Assembly (NCBI RefSeq): GCF_019132875.1
Contig: NZ_JAHSPF010000013.1
Span: forward strand, 1-64,000
Origin: Erwinia phyllosphaerae
GTDB taxonomy: Bacteria > Pseudomonadota > Gammaproteobacteria > Enterobacterales > Enterobacteriaceae
Direction: 5' to 3'
Length of the DNA: 64,000 nucleotides
Of the stretch, positions 1 through 10,485 are shown one piece after another. Numbering within the stretch: position 1 is the first letter of the stretch; the number at the start of each line of letters is the position of its first letter. Below the pieces are notes generated by a model. The model did not search any database and was not told where the DNA came from. It worked only from the letters and a program-made list of their open reading frames with translations. The translations under genes and the position numbers were made by a program.

Positions 1-73
1 TTTTGCGTCCGGAGACGCTGATATCAATCCTGCGAGTGCCCACACAGATTGTCTGATAAATTGTTAAAGAGCG
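1..73 (-). promoter_or_regulatory. rRNA operon leader with boxA antitermination site
   Basis: Read on the minus strand, 73-61 gives CGCTCTTTAACAA, the boxA antitermination element of enterobacterial rRNA leaders. It is followed by the conserved leader sequence TTTATCAGACAATCTGTGTG and the start of the 16S processing stem. The 16S gene itself must begin just left of base 1 and is not in the window. The position downstream of murI matches E. coli rrnB. Confidence 0.9.
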
Positions 74-105
74 TTGCCACATATCTCGTGTGGCGCGGGG
101 TGCAG

Positions 106-133
106 ATGTTACGCTTTCCCGCTGTAGAGTCAA
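106..133 (-). promoter_or_regulatory. rrn P2 promoter
   Basis: Minus-strand -35 TTGACT (133-128) and -10 TAACAT (111-106) are separated by 16 bp and lie about 95 bp downstream of P1. This is the standard P2 arrangement of rRNA operons. Confidence 0.8.
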
Positions 134-201
134 GGAATTTCTCACTTTTCTCTTTCTAACCCGGCGACTCGTAAGCCGTTGTTCCGTGTCAGTGGAGGCG
201 C

Positions 202-229
202 ATTATAGGGAGTTCTCGGCGGCTGACAA
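202..229 (-). promoter_or_regulatory. rrn P1 promoter
   Basis: Minus-strand -35 TTGTCA (229-224) and a perfect -10 TATAAT (207-202) are separated by 16 bp. A GC-rich discriminator (GCGCCTCC) follows, as in E. coli rrnB P1, where it is the basis of stringent control. The promoter begins only about 50 bp beyond the murI stop codon. Confidence 0.9.
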
Positions 230-280
230 CCCCTATTTGCAAAAAACTTTCTGACCGTCGATTTTTTACGCAAAAATGGG

Positions 281-1132
281 CTAAAGCGCCAGTTTTTCCA
301 GTTTTTCGAAGCCATAACGCCGTAAAACGGGCATTAATTGTACGGCTTCGGCCGTCATCGCCAGACACAGAGCCAGATTATTTTCTGCAGAACCGATTTT
401 GGGCGACTCATTTTCTAATAGCCAGGCCGTGCGACGTGCAATGGCCGCACCCGAATCGATCAGCCGCGTTCCTTCCGGTAGTACCTGCTGCAATTCATCC
501 GCTAATAAAGGGAAGTGCGTACAGCCGAGCACGACGGTATCGGGCGGCTCCTTCATCCGCAGCCATGGCTGCAGAATACGCTTTATCTCTTCCAGCGGAA
601 CATCTTTACCTTGCAGCTTCGCCTCCGCCAGCTCTACCAGCTCGGCAGAACCCAACATCTCCGTTTTGCACTCGCGGGCAAAACGCTTTACCAACTCATG
701 CGTATAAGGACGCTTTACCGTCCCACGCGTTGCCAGCAGGCCAACAATACCATTACGCGTCAGGCGCGCAGCAGGCTTAATGGCGGGAACGACGCCCACT
801 ACGGGAAAATCGAAACGCTCGCGCAAGGCGGGTAACGTCACGGTACTGGCCGAGTTACAGGCAATAACCACCAGCGCCAGCGGATAAGTTCGGGTTACGG
901 CAGTCACGATTTCAACCACGCGCTCCACGATAAACTCTTCGCTCTTTTCTCCGTAAGGAAAAGCGACATTATCGAAAGCGTAGATATAGTGCAGATCCGG
1001 CAACAGCTGCCGGATCTCATCATAAACGGATAGCCCACCGACGCCGGAGTCAAAGACCAGCACGGTGGGTCGCAGATTAGAAGGTGTAACTTCCGCTGAG
1101 GTAGTACTCTCGTCCTGGAGTTTGATAGCCAT
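281..1132 (-). CDS. murI: glutamate racemase
   Basis: Interconverts L- and D-glutamate in the cytoplasm, supplying D-glutamate for peptidoglycan. The 283-residue protein has the N-terminal FDSGVGG loop (residues 27-33) and the two catalytic cysteines C92 (ACNSAS) and C204 (GCTHFP), at the same positions as in E. coli. The ATG at 1132 gives the MAIKLQDE start that aligns with E. coli MATKLQD; an upstream in-frame extension to 1177 has no support. The first 56 bp lie inside the 3' end of btuB, so translation is probably coupled. The C-terminus is slightly shorter than in E. coli (ends KLAL). The rRNA operon follows immediately. Confidence 0.97.
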   Translation of the reverse strand: MAIKLQDESTTSAEVTPSNLRPTVLVFDSGVGGLSVYDEIRQLLPDLHYIYAFDNVAFPYGEKSEEFIVERVVEIVTAVTRTYPLALVVIACNSASTVTLPALRERFDFPVVGVVPAIKPAARLTRNGIVGLLATRGTVKRPYTHELVKRFARECKTEMLGSAELVELAEAKLQGKDVPLEEIKRILQPWLRMKEPPDTVVLGCTHFPLLADELQQVLPEGTRLIDSGAAIARRTAWLLENESPKIGSAENNLALCLAMTAEAVQLMPVLRRYGFEKLEKLAL

Positions 1133-2942
1133 ACACTGTCTCGTAATCTTTATCGAACAGGTTGGCAATTCTACCACGAACGGTCAGCTGGGATGTGACA
1201 GGATACGAAACTGCAAGATCCCACAGGCTGACGCCGCCAAGCTTGACGGTTTCATAGGTGTTGTAATTGGTATCGTAGCGCTCGCCGAGATACTGATAGC
1301 TTAGCGACCAGTCAACATCATACAGCGTATAATCAAGCTGATACTTCACCTGCTGTTTAGCTCGCCGCACCAGTAATTTGTCGGTGTTGGCATCACGCGG
1401 GTCTAAATAGTCCCAGGAAACCGTATGGCTAACCGGGCCGGTGTCGAACGAAGCCGTCGCCTCTACACCTTTAATACGCGCTTTACTGACGTTGTAATAG
1501 CTGTTGTTGGCATAGGCAATGAGATCGTCAATGTCGTTGCGATAGCCAGAGAGATGCCAGCTAACAGGCCCGCTAAGCCCTTCTACACCGCCTTCCCACT
1601 GCTTACTTTTTTCGGGATCGAGGTTGGGATTACCGTAAGAGCTATAAAGCTGCCCATACTGCGGCGCTTTGAAAGCTGTGCCGTAGCTGGCGAATAAACG
1701 ATAGCCGGAAAGGAATTCCCAGGAGGCCGCGCTCTGCCAGGTGTTGTGCCAGCCGAACTGGCTATTGTCATCGCCGCGAACCGCGCCTTCCAGCGTGACC
1801 TCGCCAAACTGCTGCTGTGCGGTAGCGTAGAGGCCGGTATTGTGTTGCTCATAGCCGTTCGTCAGATAAGCCGTGCCCGGTTCGGTAGACTGTCTTTGCC
1901 AGTCAACGCCGCCGCTTAGCGCTCCTCGCCCAACCTGCAACGTGTTACCCCACTGCACATTATATTGTTCTATATCGTCTGCCGTCGCAGCCTCGCCATA
2001 TCGACCCTGCCGTGGGTCGTAGTTATAGTCTTTAGTATGGCTATAGCTGGCGATCAGTTGCGTAGAGTAGATGTCGCGATTGAAGCGCAGGCCGGTATCC
2101 CATGTCTGACTATAAAGCTGACGAGTATCGGGCAGACCGGTTATCTGGCTATAGTCAGAATTGTAGCTGTAGGTTCCGTCATAAGCCGTGCGGTTGTCGT
2201 AACCGTAACCACGCACGAAACCACTGAATTCATCATCGAACTGATGCTCTATCGCGCCATAGAGACTTTTACTCATAAAGCCGTCGCGATCTTTCTGCGC
2301 CGGATCGCCGCTCGTATCCGGCAGGTTCGCGACCACATCATATCCTTTGGTATAGGTATAGTTGCCGGCCAGGGTAACGCGCGTGTCCTTACCCAGCATT
2401 TGCTGCGTAGAGCCGTCATAGCTCTGATAGCCGTTTGAACCGGTACCCGCGGTCAGCGTTGTTCCCGGTTTTTCGCGACCGGTAATAATGTTGACTACGC
2501 CGCCGATTGCGTCCGAGCCGTAAACAGCAGACCGCGCGCCGCGCACGTATTCAATTCGCTGCACTAAGGAAAGCGGAATCTGGCTAAGATCGGAAGAACC
2601 GCTAATACCGGCCTGGTTAAGACGAATACCGTCAATCAGCACCAGAACATGACTGGAATTGGTGCCGCGAATAAACAGCGAGCTGGTTTGCCCCATCCCG
2701 CCGTTCTGCGCGATATCGACACCCGGTAGCCGACGCATGACGTCAGTTAAGCTTTTTGATTGCCAGCGATCGATCTCTTCCCGCGTAACGACGGTAACAG
2801 GAGCCAGCACGGAAGAAACGGGCTGCGCAAAACGGTTTGCGGTGGTGACCAGCGTGTTCTCTGCATCCTGAGCAAAGCCGTTCTGCGCCCAGAGGGAAAT
2901 CGCCGTTGCGCTGAAAGCCAACAGTTTGTGTTTCGTTATCAT
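1077..2942 (-). CDS. btuB: TonB-dependent vitamin B12 outer-membrane receptor
   Basis: Imports cobalamin across the outer membrane using energy from TonB/ExbBD. The 621-residue precursor has a signal peptide (about 1-25), a TonB box (TLVTTANRF, about 30-38), an N-terminal plug with [11 protein letters not shown], and a 22-strand barrel ending in the aromatic C-terminal signature SGSYTF. E. coli BtuB is 614 residues. ATG 2942 follows GGATGCGATTCATA, the same ribosome-binding context as E. coli; an in-frame ATG 12 bp upstream is a weaker alternative. Expression is expected to be controlled by the upstream cobalamin riboswitch, whose last hairpin covers this ribosome-binding site. The 3' end overlaps murI. 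Confidence 0.97.
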   Translation of the reverse strand: MITKHKLLAFSATAISLWAQNGFAQDAENTLVTTANRFAQPVSSVLAPVTVVTREEIDRWQSKSLTDVMRRLPGVDIAQNGGMGQTSSLFIRGTNSSHVLVLIDGIRLNQAGISGSSDLSQIPLSLVQRIEYVRGARSAVYGSDAIGGVVNIITGREKPGTTLTAGTGSNGYQSYDGSTQQMLGKDTRVTLAGNYTYTKGYDVVANLPDTSGDPAQKDRDGFMSKSLYGAIEHQFDDEFSGFVRGYGYDNRTAYDGTYSYNSDYSQITGLPDTRQLYSQTWDTGLRFNRDIYSTQLIASYSHTKDYNYDPRQGRYGEAATADDIEQYNVQWGNTLQVGRGALSGGVDWQRQSTEPGTAYLTNGYEQHNTGLYATAQQQFGEVTLEGAVRGDDNSQFGWHNTWQSAASWEFLSGYRLFASYGTAFKAPQYGQLYSSYGNPNLDPEKSKQWEGGVEGLSGPVSWHLSGYRNDIDDLIAYANNSYYNVSKARIKGVEATASFDTGPVSHTVSWDYLDPRDANTDKLLVRRAKQQVKYQLDYTLYDVDWSLSYQYLGERYDTNYNTYETVKLGGVSLWDLAVSYPVTSQLTVRGRIANLFDKDYETVYGYQTPGREYYLSGSYTF

Positions 2943-2949
2943 TATGAAT

Positions 2950-3170
2950 CGCATCCAAAAAAACATGCAGGATGCCGCAGGCGTACGAGAATGAGCGCGC
3001 TCGTACAGTTTGCGACGTAATACCGGCAGGTCTTCGGGCTCGGAATCATGAACTGGTGAAGACTTCCCATCGAAAGACAGTGTCTGGCACCCATGAAAAC
3101 ATTCCACACCGCTGCGCGTCAGCTCCAGCTTTACACTGGATTCCCTTTTAACTTATTGAAAGGCCGGAAT
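2950..3170 (-). promoter_or_regulatory. cobalamin riboswitch of btuB
   Basis: The minus-strand leader carries the B12 box GAGCCCGAAGACCTGCC (3041-3025). Upstream is the conserved core GGGAATCCAGTG, and then GCTGACGCGCAGCGGT. The arms GCATCC (2975-2970) and GGATGC (2956-2951) can pair and sequester the btuB Shine-Dalgarno. The order and spacing match the E. coli btuB leader. Adenosylcobalamin binding is expected to repress btuB translation. Confidence 0.93.
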
Positions 3171-3306
3171 CGCATTTTATGTTCATCCGTTACAGGAATC
3201 TACACGTCAGCCCGTCTAAAAGAAGATGGAACCGGACAACGCTGGACATTGCGCGGTGGATGCCTACAATCGCAGGGCTTTAAAGTCCCTTAACCCAGGA
3301 AAGACC

Positions 3307-4407
3307 ATGACGCCCGAACAGCTGCCGATCGAACAATACGATGCCCAACTGGAAGAAAAAGTTGCGCGTCTGAAGACGCTGATGGTGCCCTTTACCGCTC
3401 AGAACGTTGAAGTGTTCCGTTCGCCAGTCAGCCACTACCGCATGCGGGCTGAGTTCCGGATCTGGCACGACGGCGACGACCTTTACCACATTATTTTTGA
3501 CCAGCAGACGCGCCAGCGCATTCGCGTTGACAGCTTCCCGGCCGCCAGCGAGCTGATCAATAAGCTGATGCCTCGCCTGATTGACGCGCTGCGCGATAAC
3601 CGCGTGCTGCGCTATAAGCTGTTCCAGATAGATTATCTGTCGACCATGAGCGGCCAGATTGTGGTGTCCATGCTCTACCACCGTGCCTTAACGGACGAAT
3701 GGCAACAGGCCGCCAGCGCGCTGCGTGATGAACTCCGCGCGGAAGGTTTCGATCTGCATCTGATTGGTCGCGCCACCAAAACCAAAATCTGCCTGGATCG
3801 TGATTACGTGGACGAGCGTTTGCCGGTGGCGGGCAAAGAGATTATCTATCGCCAGGTAGAAAACAGCTTCACCCAGCCTAATGCTGCAATGAACATTAAG
3901 ATGCTGGAATGGGCGCTGGATGTTACTAAAAACGCTAACGGCGATCTGCTGGAACTTTATTGCGGCAACGGTAATTTCTCTTTAGCGCTGGCGCGTAACT
4001 TCAGGCGCGTTCTGGCAACGGAAATCGCCAAACCCTCCGTCGCTTCCGCACAGTATAATATTGCTGCTAACCAGATTGAAAACGTGCAGATTATCCGCAT
4101 GGCGGCCGAAGAGTTCACCCAGGCCATGAACGGCACGCGCCAGTTTAACCGGCTGGAAGGCATTGATTTAAGCAGCTATGAATGCGAGACGATTTTTGTC
4201 GATCCGCCGCGCAGCGGACTGGATGATGAAACGGTGAAGATGGTGCAGGCTTATCCGCGCATTCTCTATATTTCCTGCAATCCGCAGACGCTGTGCGATA
4301 ACCTGGCTACGCTTTCTGCCACGCATGACGTTGAGCGGCTGGCGCTGTTTGACCAGTTCCCCTATACCCACCATATGGAATGCGGCGTTCTGCTAACGCG
4401 GCGCTAA
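3307..4407 (+). CDS. trmA: tRNA (uracil-5-)-methyltransferase
   Basis: SAM-dependent enzyme that forms 5-methyluridine at tRNA position 54. The protein has 366 residues, identical in length to E. coli. It contains the SAM-binding [13 protein letters not shown] motif, [10 protein letters not shown], the nucleophile C324 in YISCNP and the general base E358 in HHMECG. ATG 3307 is preceded by AGGA and gives MTPEQLP, matching E. coli MTPEHLP; longer in-frame readings start inside the intergenic leader. It is divergent from btuB. Degenerate copies of its 3' end lie just downstream, before a terminator shared with yijD. Confidence 0.97.
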   Translation: MTPEQLPIEQYDAQLEEKVARLKTLMVPFTAQNVEVFRSPVSHYRMRAEFRIWHDGDDLYHIIFDQQTRQRIRVDSFPAASELINKLMPRLIDALRDNRVLRYKLFQIDYLSTMSGQIVVSMLYHRALTDEWQQAASALRDELRAEGFDLHLIGRATKTKICLDRDYVDERLPVAGKEIIYRQVENSFTQPNAAMNIKMLEWALDVTKNANGDLLELYCGNGNFSLALARNFRRVLATEIAKPSVASAQYNIAANQIENVQIIRMAAEEFTQAMNGTRQFNRLEGIDLSSYECETIFVDPPRSGLDDETVKMVQAYPRILYISCNPQTLCDNLATLSATHDVERLALFDQFPYTHHMECGVLLTRR

Positions 4408-4483
4408 GTAACGGAATGCGGCACGTCCCGCTACCCGGCACTAAGTAACTGGACAGGCTTTTTGCTAACGCGGTGCGAAGTAA
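4391..4483 (+). repeat. degenerate duplications of the trmA 3' end
   Basis: The last codons and stop of trmA (TGCTAACGCGGCGCTAAGTA, from 4391) recur at 4463-4483 with two changes in 21 bases. A shorter, more diverged copy (CGGCACTAAGTAACTGGA) lies between them near 4436. The copies are non-coding remnants between the stop codon and the terminator. Confidence 0.75.
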
Positions 4484-4486
4484 AAG

Positions 4487-4518
4487 AAAGCGAGGCCGTT
4501 CGGCCTCGCTTTCTTTTT
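4487..4518. terminator. bidirectional terminator between trmA and yijD
   Basis: Arms AAAGCGAGGCCG (4487-4498) and CGGCCTCGCTTT (4501-4512) are perfect complements. A T-run follows on the plus strand and A-rich sequence precedes, so it can serve both convergent genes. The T-run touches the yijD stop codon. Confidence 0.9.
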
Positions 4519-4879
4519 AATTATCCTGGCCGCCTTTACGCACGCGCAGTTTTAATCCGATCCAGAACACCAGCGCCACCATCAGGATGGTCTGGATAAA
4601 GTTGGAACCGATATCGGGATATTCTGCACGAACGATAGTGCTGTAGAGCAGAATGCCGAGCAGAAAGAAAGCCGCAGCAACAGACGGCATGCCGTCCGGC
4701 ATCGCGCGGTTAAGATAGCGCTGATGCAGGCACCAGGCGGAAAGGCCCAGTGCTATAAGAGGGAAAACGGAAAAAGGCACAATGGAACTGAACAGCACCG
4801 AAAACGATCCGTTGATCGATAAGCCGGTAAGGAATGACAGCAAGAGCGTTCCTTTATCACGGCCGGTCGCTAAACTCAT
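4517..4879 (-). CDS. yijD: inner-membrane protein of the YijD (DUF1422) family
   Basis: Small protein of 120 residues (E. coli 119) with about four hydrophobic segments, probably an integral inner-membrane protein. Conserved stretches shared with E. coli YijD include [21 protein letters not shown] and [14 protein letters not shown] 4879 follows TTAGGAG. It lies 9 bp downstream of fabR and is almost certainly co-transcribed with it, as in E. coli. No biochemical function is established for the family. Confidence 0.92.
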   Translation of the reverse strand: MSLATGRDKGTLLLSFLTGLSINGSFSVLFSSIVPFSVFPLIALGLSAWCLHQRYLNRAMPDGMPSVAAAFFLLGILLYSTIVRAEYPDIGSNFIQTILMVALVFWIGLKLRVRKGGQDN

Positions 4880-4888
4880 GTTTTTCTC

Positions 4889-5530
4889 CTAATCATGGAG
4901 ATCCGGCGTCACCGCCAGCTTCTCCTGCTCACGTCGATACCAGTAGTAAGCGCCCTTAGAAATCATCCGCAGCTGTAGCACCAGCCTCTCTTCCAGCTGG
5001 CGGCGCTGAGCGACGTCAATATCCAGCGCTTCCGCCCCGGCGTTAAAAACGATAATCACCATCGCCTCCGCCTGCGCTTCGGTAAAGCTGCGCGGCATGC
5101 GATTTTCAATTTCAAGGTAGTCCGCCAGTTCGGCGATAAAATGCTGGATCTCACGGGCAACGGCGGCACGAAAAGCAGCAGAAGTGCCGGAGCGTTCGCG
5201 CAGCAGTAAACGAAAAGCGTTGGGATTATTGCCGATGAACTCCATAAAAGTGGAGACCGAGGTGCGAATAACGCTGCCGCCTTTGGCGATACGCTGGCGT
5301 GCCTGACGCATCAGCTGACGCAGCATCAAACCGCTTTCGTCTACCATGGTCAGCCCAAGCTCGTCTACGTCACGAAAATGGCGATAAAAAGAGGTTGGCG
5401 CGATTCCCGCTTCACGGGCAACTTCCCGCAGGCTCAGGCTGGCAAAACTCCGCTCGGCACTCAGTTGACTAAATGCCGCTTCAATCAGCGAACGTCGTGT
5501 CCGTTCTTTTTGCTGCGCTCTGACGCCCAT
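4889..5530 (-). CDS. fabR: TetR-family regulator of unsaturated fatty acid synthesis
   Basis: Represses fabA and fabB according to the acyl-thioester pool, setting membrane unsaturation. The 213-residue protein has a TetR helix-turn-helix (about 28-56, [20 protein letters not shown]). The C-terminal ligand and dimer domain, including [15 protein letters not shown], is nearly identical to E. coli. The start [11 protein letters not shown] corresponds to the start usually used in E. coli. It is divergent from sthA and followed at 9 bp by yijD. Confidence 0.95.
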   Translation of the reverse strand: MGVRAQQKERTRRSLIEAAFSQLSAERSFASLSLREVAREAGIAPTSFYRHFRDVDELGLTMVDESGLMLRQLMRQARQRIAKGGSVIRTSVSTFMEFIGNNPNAFRLLLRERSGTSAAFRAAVAREIQHFIAELADYLEIENRMPRSFTEAQAEAMVIIVFNAGAEALDIDVAQRRQLEERLVLQLRMISKGAYYWYRREQEKLAVTPDLHD

Positions 5531-5722
5531 GTTTGTGCCTGTTTTACCTGCCAGATTTGCACTATATCAAACTTTCAGCGTACAGAGGCATCAAGTTTGT
5601 GAATGCCTGTTACCCTTTTACTTTGTCAATTAATGGCAAATAAGGCAGTTAAAATTGGGAAGCCGCTCACAAGATGTTAGAATAAAGTTGAAAATTTGTA
5701 TAAAAAAATAGGACGTATTGGT

Positions 5723-7123
5723 ATGCAACAGTCTTATGATTATGACGCCATTGTAATTGGCTCCGGCCCCGGCGGCGAAGGCGCGGCAATGGGGCTGGTA
5801 AAACAGGGCGCGCGCATTGCGGTCATTGAGCGCTATCACAATATCGGTGGCGGTTGTACCCACTGGGGAACCATTCCCTCTAAAGCGCTGCGTCACGCCG
5901 TCAGCCGTATTATCGAATTTAACCAGAATCCACTTTATAGCGATCATACTCGCCTGCTGCGTTCCTCTTTTGCCGACATCCTTAACCACACGGAAAACGT
6001 CATCAGTCAGCAAACACGGATGCGTCAGGGCTTTTATGAGCGTAACCGTTGCGAACTGTTTCAGGGCGACGCGCGCTTTGTTGATGCGAATACCATTGAA
6101 GTCACCACGCACGACGGCACTGTCGATCGGCTGACCGCCGAAAAATTTGTGATCGCCTGCGGTTCCCGGCCCTATCACCCGGCCGACGTCGATTTTACGC
6201 ATCCACGCATCTATGACAGCGACTCTATTCTTGACCTGCACCACGAGCCTGGCCACGTCATTATTTATGGCGCGGGCGTTATCGGCTGCGAATATGCTTC
6301 TATCTTCCGTGGACTGAACGTAAAAGTTGACTTGATCAACACGCGCGATCATCTGCTGGCGTTTCTGGATCAGGAAATCTCTGATTCGCTTTCTTATCAC
6401 TTCTGGAACAGCGGCGTGGTGATTCGCCACAACGAAGAGTTTGAGAAGATTGAAGGCGTGAGCGACGGCGTCATCATGCACCTTAAATCCGGTAAAAAGG
6501 TAAAAGCAGACTGTCTGCTTTACGCCAACGGACGTACGGGGAACACGGACGATTTGGGCCTTGAAAACGTGGGGCTGGAAGCGGATGGCCGTGGCCTGCT
6601 GAAGGTCAACAGCATGTATCAGACCGCGCAGCCGCATATTTATGCCGTGGGTGACGTCATTGGCTATCCAAGCCTCGCTTCCGCCGCTTACGATCAGGGG
6701 CGTATTGCTGCCCAGGCGCTGATTAAAGGCGAAGCGAACGCGCATCTGATCGAAGATATCCCGACCGGTATCTATACCATTCCGGAAATCAGTTCAGTGG
6801 GCAAAACGGAACAGCAGCTGACGGCAATGAAAGTGCCTTATGAAGTGGGCCGCGCGCAGTTTAAGCATCTGGCACGTGCGCAGATTGTCGGCATGAATGT
6901 CGGCAGCCTGAAAATCCTGTTTCATCGCGACACTAAAGAGATTTTGGGTATTCATTGCTTTGGCGAGCGCGCCGCCGAGATTATCCACATCGGCCAGGCC
7001 ATTATGGAACAGAAAAACGGCGGCAACACGATTGAGTATTTCGTGAATACCACCTTTAACTATCCAACAATGGCTGAAGCCTACCGTGTAGCGGCGCTGA
7101 ACGGATTAAACCGCCTGTTTTAG
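5723..7123 (+). CDS. sthA: soluble pyridine nucleotide transhydrogenase
   Basis: FAD flavoprotein that reoxidises NADPH with NAD+ in the cytoplasm. The 466 residues equal the E. coli length. It has the FAD-binding GSGPGG (13-18), a second dinucleotide motif ([12 protein letters not shown]) and a C-terminal dimer domain. In the disulfide-oxidoreductase active-site position only C45 remains and the second cysteine is T50 (GGGCTHWGT), which is characteristic of SthA rather than of lipoamide dehydrogenase. ATG 5723 follows AGGACG and gives [10 protein letters not shown]. The 3' end overlaps that of convergent oxyR by 18 bp. Confidence 0.97.
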   Translation: MQQSYDYDAIVIGSGPGGEGAAMGLVKQGARIAVIERYHNIGGGCTHWGTIPSKALRHAVSRIIEFNQNPLYSDHTRLLRSSFADILNHTENVISQQTRMRQGFYERNRCELFQGDARFVDANTIEVTTHDGTVDRLTAEKFVIACGSRPYHPADVDFTHPRIYDSDSILDLHHEPGHVIIYGAGVIGCEYASIFRGLNVKVDLINTRDHLLAFLDQEISDSLSYHFWNSGVVIRHNEEFEKIEGVSDGVIMHLKSGKKVKADCLLYANGRTGNTDDLGLENVGLEADGRGLLKVNSMYQTAQPHIYAVGDVIGYPSLASAAYDQGRIAAQALIKGEANAHLIEDIPTGIYTIPEISSVGKTEQQLTAMKVPYEVGRAQFKHLARAQIVGMNVGSLKILFHRDTKEILGIHCFGERAAEIIHIGQAIMEQKNGGNTIEYFVNTTFNYPTMAEAYRVAALNGLNRLF

Positions 7124-8023
7124 CGTGCTGTGCATGTAACCCTGCATATGGGTGCGGATTGCCTCTGCCAGCTGCTCATAGCGGCCGCGCAGCGGCGATC
7201 CGGGCCGGTAAACCAGCGCGATAGTGCGCTGCGGTTCCGGTTTGTAGCACGGCAGATAGCAAACGCCGTCGCGCACGCGCTCTTTTGGCACCGCCAGCGC
7301 AGGCAGTAGGGTAATGCCGCTGCCCGCCGCGACCATATTGCGCAGCGTCTCCAGACTGGTAGCGCGAAAATGGGTATCTTCATCCGCACCCGCCTGAAAG
7401 CAAAAGCCCATCGCCTGGTCGCGCAGGCAGTGGCCATCTTCCAGCATCAGCAGTTTCTCACCGGCCAGATCGGACATCGGCACGCGATCGCGCTCGTGCC
7501 ACGGATGATCCTGATAGATCGCCAGCTTCATCGGCTCATCAAACAGCGGGACTTCAATAAACGCTTCGGACTCTTTCACCAGCGCCAGAATAGCGCAGTC
7601 GAGCTTGCCGCTGTCCAGCTGCGCCAGCAGCTGCTGCGTTTGCGCTTCATGCAGATACATTTCCAGCTTGGGGAAAGTTTGATGCAGCGTTGGAATAATT
7701 TGCGGCAGCAGATAAGGCCCAACCGTGGGGATTAGCCCAATATGCAACGGCCCGGACATCGCCTCGCCCTGCTGGCTGGCCATCTCTTTCAGTACCTTGA
7801 CCTCGCGCAGCACGGTGCGCGCCTGGTCCACCAGCAGCAGTCCGGCCTGAGTAAAAAGCACTTTACGGCTGGTACGTTCCAGCAGCATAACGCCCAGTTC
7901 ATCTTCCAGCTTGCGGATCTGTCCGCTGAGCGTGGGTTGACTGACGTGGCAGGAATCGGCTGCACGTCGAAAATGGCGGTGTTCAGCCAGAGCTACCAGA
8001 TACTCAAGATCGCGAATATTCAT
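7106..8023 (-). CDS. oxyR: LysR-family hydrogen peroxide sensor and activator
   Basis: Activates peroxide-defence genes when C199 and C208 form a disulfide. Both cysteines are present (C199 in GHCLRD, C208 in GFCFQA) in a 305-residue protein, the same length as E. coli. The winged helix-turn-helix spans about residues 1-60 ([20 protein letters not shown]). The start at 8023 follows GGAGGAAATGA. In E. coli the divergent neighbour is the sRNA gene oxyS; here it is a peroxiredoxin-glutaredoxin gene, a fitting OxyR target. Confidence 0.97.
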   Translation of the reverse strand: MNIRDLEYLVALAEHRHFRRAADSCHVSQPTLSGQIRKLEDELGVMLLERTSRKVLFTQAGLLLVDQARTVLREVKVLKEMASQQGEAMSGPLHIGLIPTVGPYLLPQIIPTLHQTFPKLEMYLHEAQTQQLLAQLDSGKLDCAILALVKESEAFIEVPLFDEPMKLAIYQDHPWHERDRVPMSDLAGEKLLMLEDGHCLRDQAMGFCFQAGADEDTHFRATSLETLRNMVAAGSGITLLPALAVPKERVRDGVCYLPCYKPEPQRTIALVYRPGSPLRGRYEQLAEAIRTHMQGYMHSTLKQAV

Positions 8024-8040
8024 TCATTTCCTCCGAACCA

Positions 8041-8090
8041 CGATAGTTCGTGGCGATAGATAGAATAGCAATCAACGATTAGCCCTATCA
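8041..8090. promoter_or_regulatory. putative OxyR operator between oxyR and the Prx-Grx gene
   Basis: The short divergent interval has several GATAG/AATAG half-sites (8042-8046, 8055-8059, 8059-8063, 8064-8068) and an opposed CTATC at 8085-8089. These resemble the ATAG...CTAT elements of OxyR sites. The match to the full four-element consensus is imperfect, so the call rests partly on context. Confidence 0.45.
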
Positions 8091-8160
8091 AGCGCAGATG
8101 TTAATAATGTCACCCGTTCGAGAGATGAATCACTTTTTACCCCTAATCAAGAGGTAGTTT

Positions 8161-8892
8161 ATGTTTGCAAGTCAGGAAGGTAAGTCAGTCCCACAGGTCA
8201 CTTTTCACACGCGTCAGGGCGACAGCTGGGTAGACGTCACGACTGATGAGCTGTTCAAAGACAAAACCGTTATCGTCTTCTCTTTGCCAGGCGCGTTTAC
8301 GCCGACCTGCTCGTCAAGCCATCTGCCGCGCTATAACGAGCTGTCTGACGTTTTCAAAAAACACGGCGTGGATAACATTCTTTGCGTATCGGTTAACGAC
8401 ACTTTCGTCATGAACGCTTGGAAAGCCGATCAGCACGCTAACAACATTACTTTTATTCCGGATGGCAACGGCGACTTTACTCGCGGTATGGACATGCTGG
8501 TTGAGAAAGCGGACCTTGGTTTCGGGCCTCGCTCATGGCGTTACTCCATGCTGGTTCGTAACGGCGTGGTAGAAAAAATGTTTGTTGAGCCAAACAAGCC
8601 GGGCGACCCGTTTGAAGTCTCCGACGCTGATACCATGCTGCGCTACCTGGCTCCGGAATTTAAAGTGCAGGAATCCGTCTCGCTGTTTACCAAGCCAGGC
8701 TGTCCGTTCTGCGCCAAAGCCAAGCAGATGCTGCTGGATCGCGGTATTCAGTATGAAGAGATCGTGCTGGGCCAGGATGCGACTACCGTCAGCCTGCGTG
8801 CTGTAACCGGTCGTGCCACCGTCCCGCAGGTCTTTATCGGCGGACGCCATATTGGCGGCAGCGACGACTTAGAGCAGTTCTTTTTAGCTTAA
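8161..8892 (+). CDS. hybrid peroxiredoxin-glutaredoxin peroxidase
   Basis: Glutathione-dependent hydroperoxide reductase of the Prx5-Grx fusion type known from Haemophilus influenzae. Residues 1 to about 165 form a Prx5 domain with peroxidatic C50 ([11 protein letters not shown]). Residues about 172-243 form a glutaredoxin domain with active site CPFC (181-184) and the cis-proline TVP (220-222). It has 243 residues and no signal peptide, so it is cytoplasmic. ATG 8161 is preceded by AAGAGGTAGTTT. Divergence from oxyR suggests peroxide induction. An intrinsic terminator follows. Confidence 0.93.
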   Translation: MFASQEGKSVPQVTFHTRQGDSWVDVTTDELFKDKTVIVFSLPGAFTPTCSSSHLPRYNELSDVFKKHGVDNILCVSVNDTFVMNAWKADQHANNITFIPDGNGDFTRGMDMLVEKADLGFGPRSWRYSMLVRNGVVEKMFVEPNKPGDPFEVSDADTMLRYLAPEFKVQESVSLFTKPGCPFCAKAKQMLLDRGIQYEEIVLGQDATTVSLRAVTGRATVPQVFIGGRHIGGSDDLEQFFLA

Positions 8893-8920
8893 AAAATCGA
8901 GAAGGCGATCGCTCGCCCTC
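8891..8920 (-). terminator. possible argH terminator
   Basis: On the minus strand the hairpin GGCGAGCGATCGCC (8917-8904, with weaker flanking pairs) is followed after a few bases by a six-T run. It lies about 70 bp beyond the argH stop. The gap between stem and T-run makes this tentative. Confidence 0.4.
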
Positions 8921-8958
8921 TTATGTGCTTAAAACCAATAATAAAGTCGAAACTCTTT

Positions 8959-8983
8959 GGCGGGCCTGATGCCCGCCTTTTTT
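8959..8983 (+). terminator. intrinsic terminator of the Prx-Grx gene
   Basis: GGCGGGC (8959-8965) and GCCCGCC (8971-8977) form a stem with loop CTGAT, followed by six T residues. Confidence 0.92.
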
Positions 8984-8987
8984 ATTT

Positions 8988-10361
8988 CTACGCCAGACGG
9001 TTTTTCGCGTCGGTAATCGCCAGCGAAACCTGATGAGGCGACACGCCGCCTTTCGCGTTACGCTTATCCAGGCAGGATTGCAGCGACAGCAGCGGATAAA
9101 CATCTTCGCCAATCGTTTCGCTATATTTTTGCAGCTCTTCCAGCGGCAGCGCTTCCAACGCCACGCCTTTGCCGATAGCCGCTACCACTACTTCACCAAC
9201 AATATGGTGCGCTTCACGGAACGGTAAGCCTTTGGCAACCAGATAGTCGGCCAGCTCGGTCGCATTCGCATAACCCTGCTCTGCGGCTTCCTGACAGCGC
9301 GGACGTTTCACCTGAATCCCATCCAGTACCAGCGCGGCCATGTGCAGGCAGTCGGACCAGGTATCCAGCGCGTCGAACAGCCCTTCTTTGTCTTCCTGCA
9401 TATCTTTATTGTAAGCCAGCGGCAGGCCTTTCAGCGTCATCATCATGCCGGTCAGCGCGCCCTGTACGCGACCACACTTGCCGCGGATCAGCTCCAGCGC
9501 ATCCGGGTTCTTTTTCTGCGGCATCAGGGAAGAACCGGAAGTCACGCGATCGGAAAGCTCAACAAAACCGGCTTCGCCCGTATTGAAGAAAATCAGATCT
9601 TCTGCGAAACGGGAAAGATGCACCATGCCGATGGACGCATCGGAAAGCAGCTCCAGCACGTGATCGCGGTCAGAAACGGTATCCAGGCTATTGCGCGTGG
9701 CAGAAGCGAAGCCCAACCAGCCAGCCAGCTGTTCACGATCGATTTCGTACGCCGTACCGGCCAGCGCGCCGCAGCCAAGCGGGCTGACGTCCAGACGCTT
9801 TAGCGTATCCTGCAGGCGGCTTTCGTCGCGCGCCAGCATCTCAACATAGGCCAGGCACCAGTGTGCAAAGGTTACCGGCTGCGCGCGCTGCAAATGGGTA
9901 TAGCCTGGCATGACTGCATCTTTATTCGCTTCGGCGGTAGTGACCAGCGCCTGTTGCAGCTGCTGCGTAGCCGTCAGCAGCTCGCTAATCTGCGCTTTAC
10001 ACCATAGCTTCAGGTCGGTTGCGACCTGGTCATTACGGCTGCGTCCGGTATGCAGCTTTTTGCCGAGCGCGCCGACTTTTTCAATCAGGCGACCTTCAAC
10101 ATAGCTGTGAATGTCTTCCGCATCGCTTTCTAAAATCTGCTGGGGATTAGCACGCACTTCTTCCAGCAAAACGTTCAGCGCGCTCTCAAGCTGCTGCTGC
10201 TCGTCCGCGGTCAGAACATTGACCGTTACCAGCGCTTTGGACCAGGCGACGGACCCGATAATGTCCTGCTCTGCCAGACGATAGTCGAAGCGCAGCGAGT
10301 CATTAAACTGTTTGAAACGTTGATCTGCTGCCTGAGTAAACCGTCCACCCCAAAGTGCCAT
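8988..10361 (-). CDS. argH: argininosuccinate lyase
   Basis: Last step of arginine synthesis: splits argininosuccinate into arginine and fumarate. The 457-residue protein carries the fumarase/aspartase superfamily signature [11 protein letters not shown] and [12 protein letters not shown] near the N-terminus. ATG 10361 follows TGGAGCACTGAC. It is the last gene of argCBGH and is separated from argG by 124 bp containing inverted repeats, unlike the tight spacing upstream. Confidence 0.97.
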   Translation of the reverse strand: MALWGGRFTQAADQRFKQFNDSLRFDYRLAEQDIIGSVAWSKALVTVNVLTADEQQQLESALNVLLEEVRANPQQILESDAEDIHSYVEGRLIEKVGALGKKLHTGRSRNDQVATDLKLWCKAQISELLTATQQLQQALVTTAEANKDAVMPGYTHLQRAQPVTFAHWCLAYVEMLARDESRLQDTLKRLDVSPLGCGALAGTAYEIDREQLAGWLGFASATRNSLDTVSDRDHVLELLSDASIGMVHLSRFAEDLIFFNTGEAGFVELSDRVTSGSSLMPQKKNPDALELIRGKCGRVQGALTGMMMTLKGLPLAYNKDMQEDKEGLFDALDTWSDCLHMAALVLDGIQVKRPRCQEAAEQGYANATELADYLVAKGLPFREAHHIVGEVVVAAIGKGVALEALPLEELQKYSETIGEDVYPLLSLQSCLDKRNAKGGVSPHQVSLAITDAKNRLA

Positions 10362-10485
10362 GTCAGTGCTCCATTAAATTCGTTGAATGATAAGGCGGAA
10401 CGAGTCCGCTATAGCGCCGGGCAAACAACCAATCCTTTAGCCTGTGACCCGGCGGGTATCTTCCGTGACGCCCTGAATATCGCCG
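10362..10485 (-). other. argG-argH intercistronic region with nested inverted repeats
   Basis: It contains GCGGA/TCCGC (10395-10399 with 10405-10409) close to argH and a wider CGCCGGG/CCCGGCG pair (10415-10421 with 10448-10454). There is no T-run and no ORF. It could be a processing or mRNA-stability element in the operon; no strong second ARG box is seen. Confidence 0.5.

Noticed and set aside
5630-6745. 371-codon open frame antisense to sthA
   Set aside because: It lies wholly opposite a conserved enzyme gene, has no family motif and no ribosome-binding site. Its length follows from the GC-rich codon pattern of sthA.
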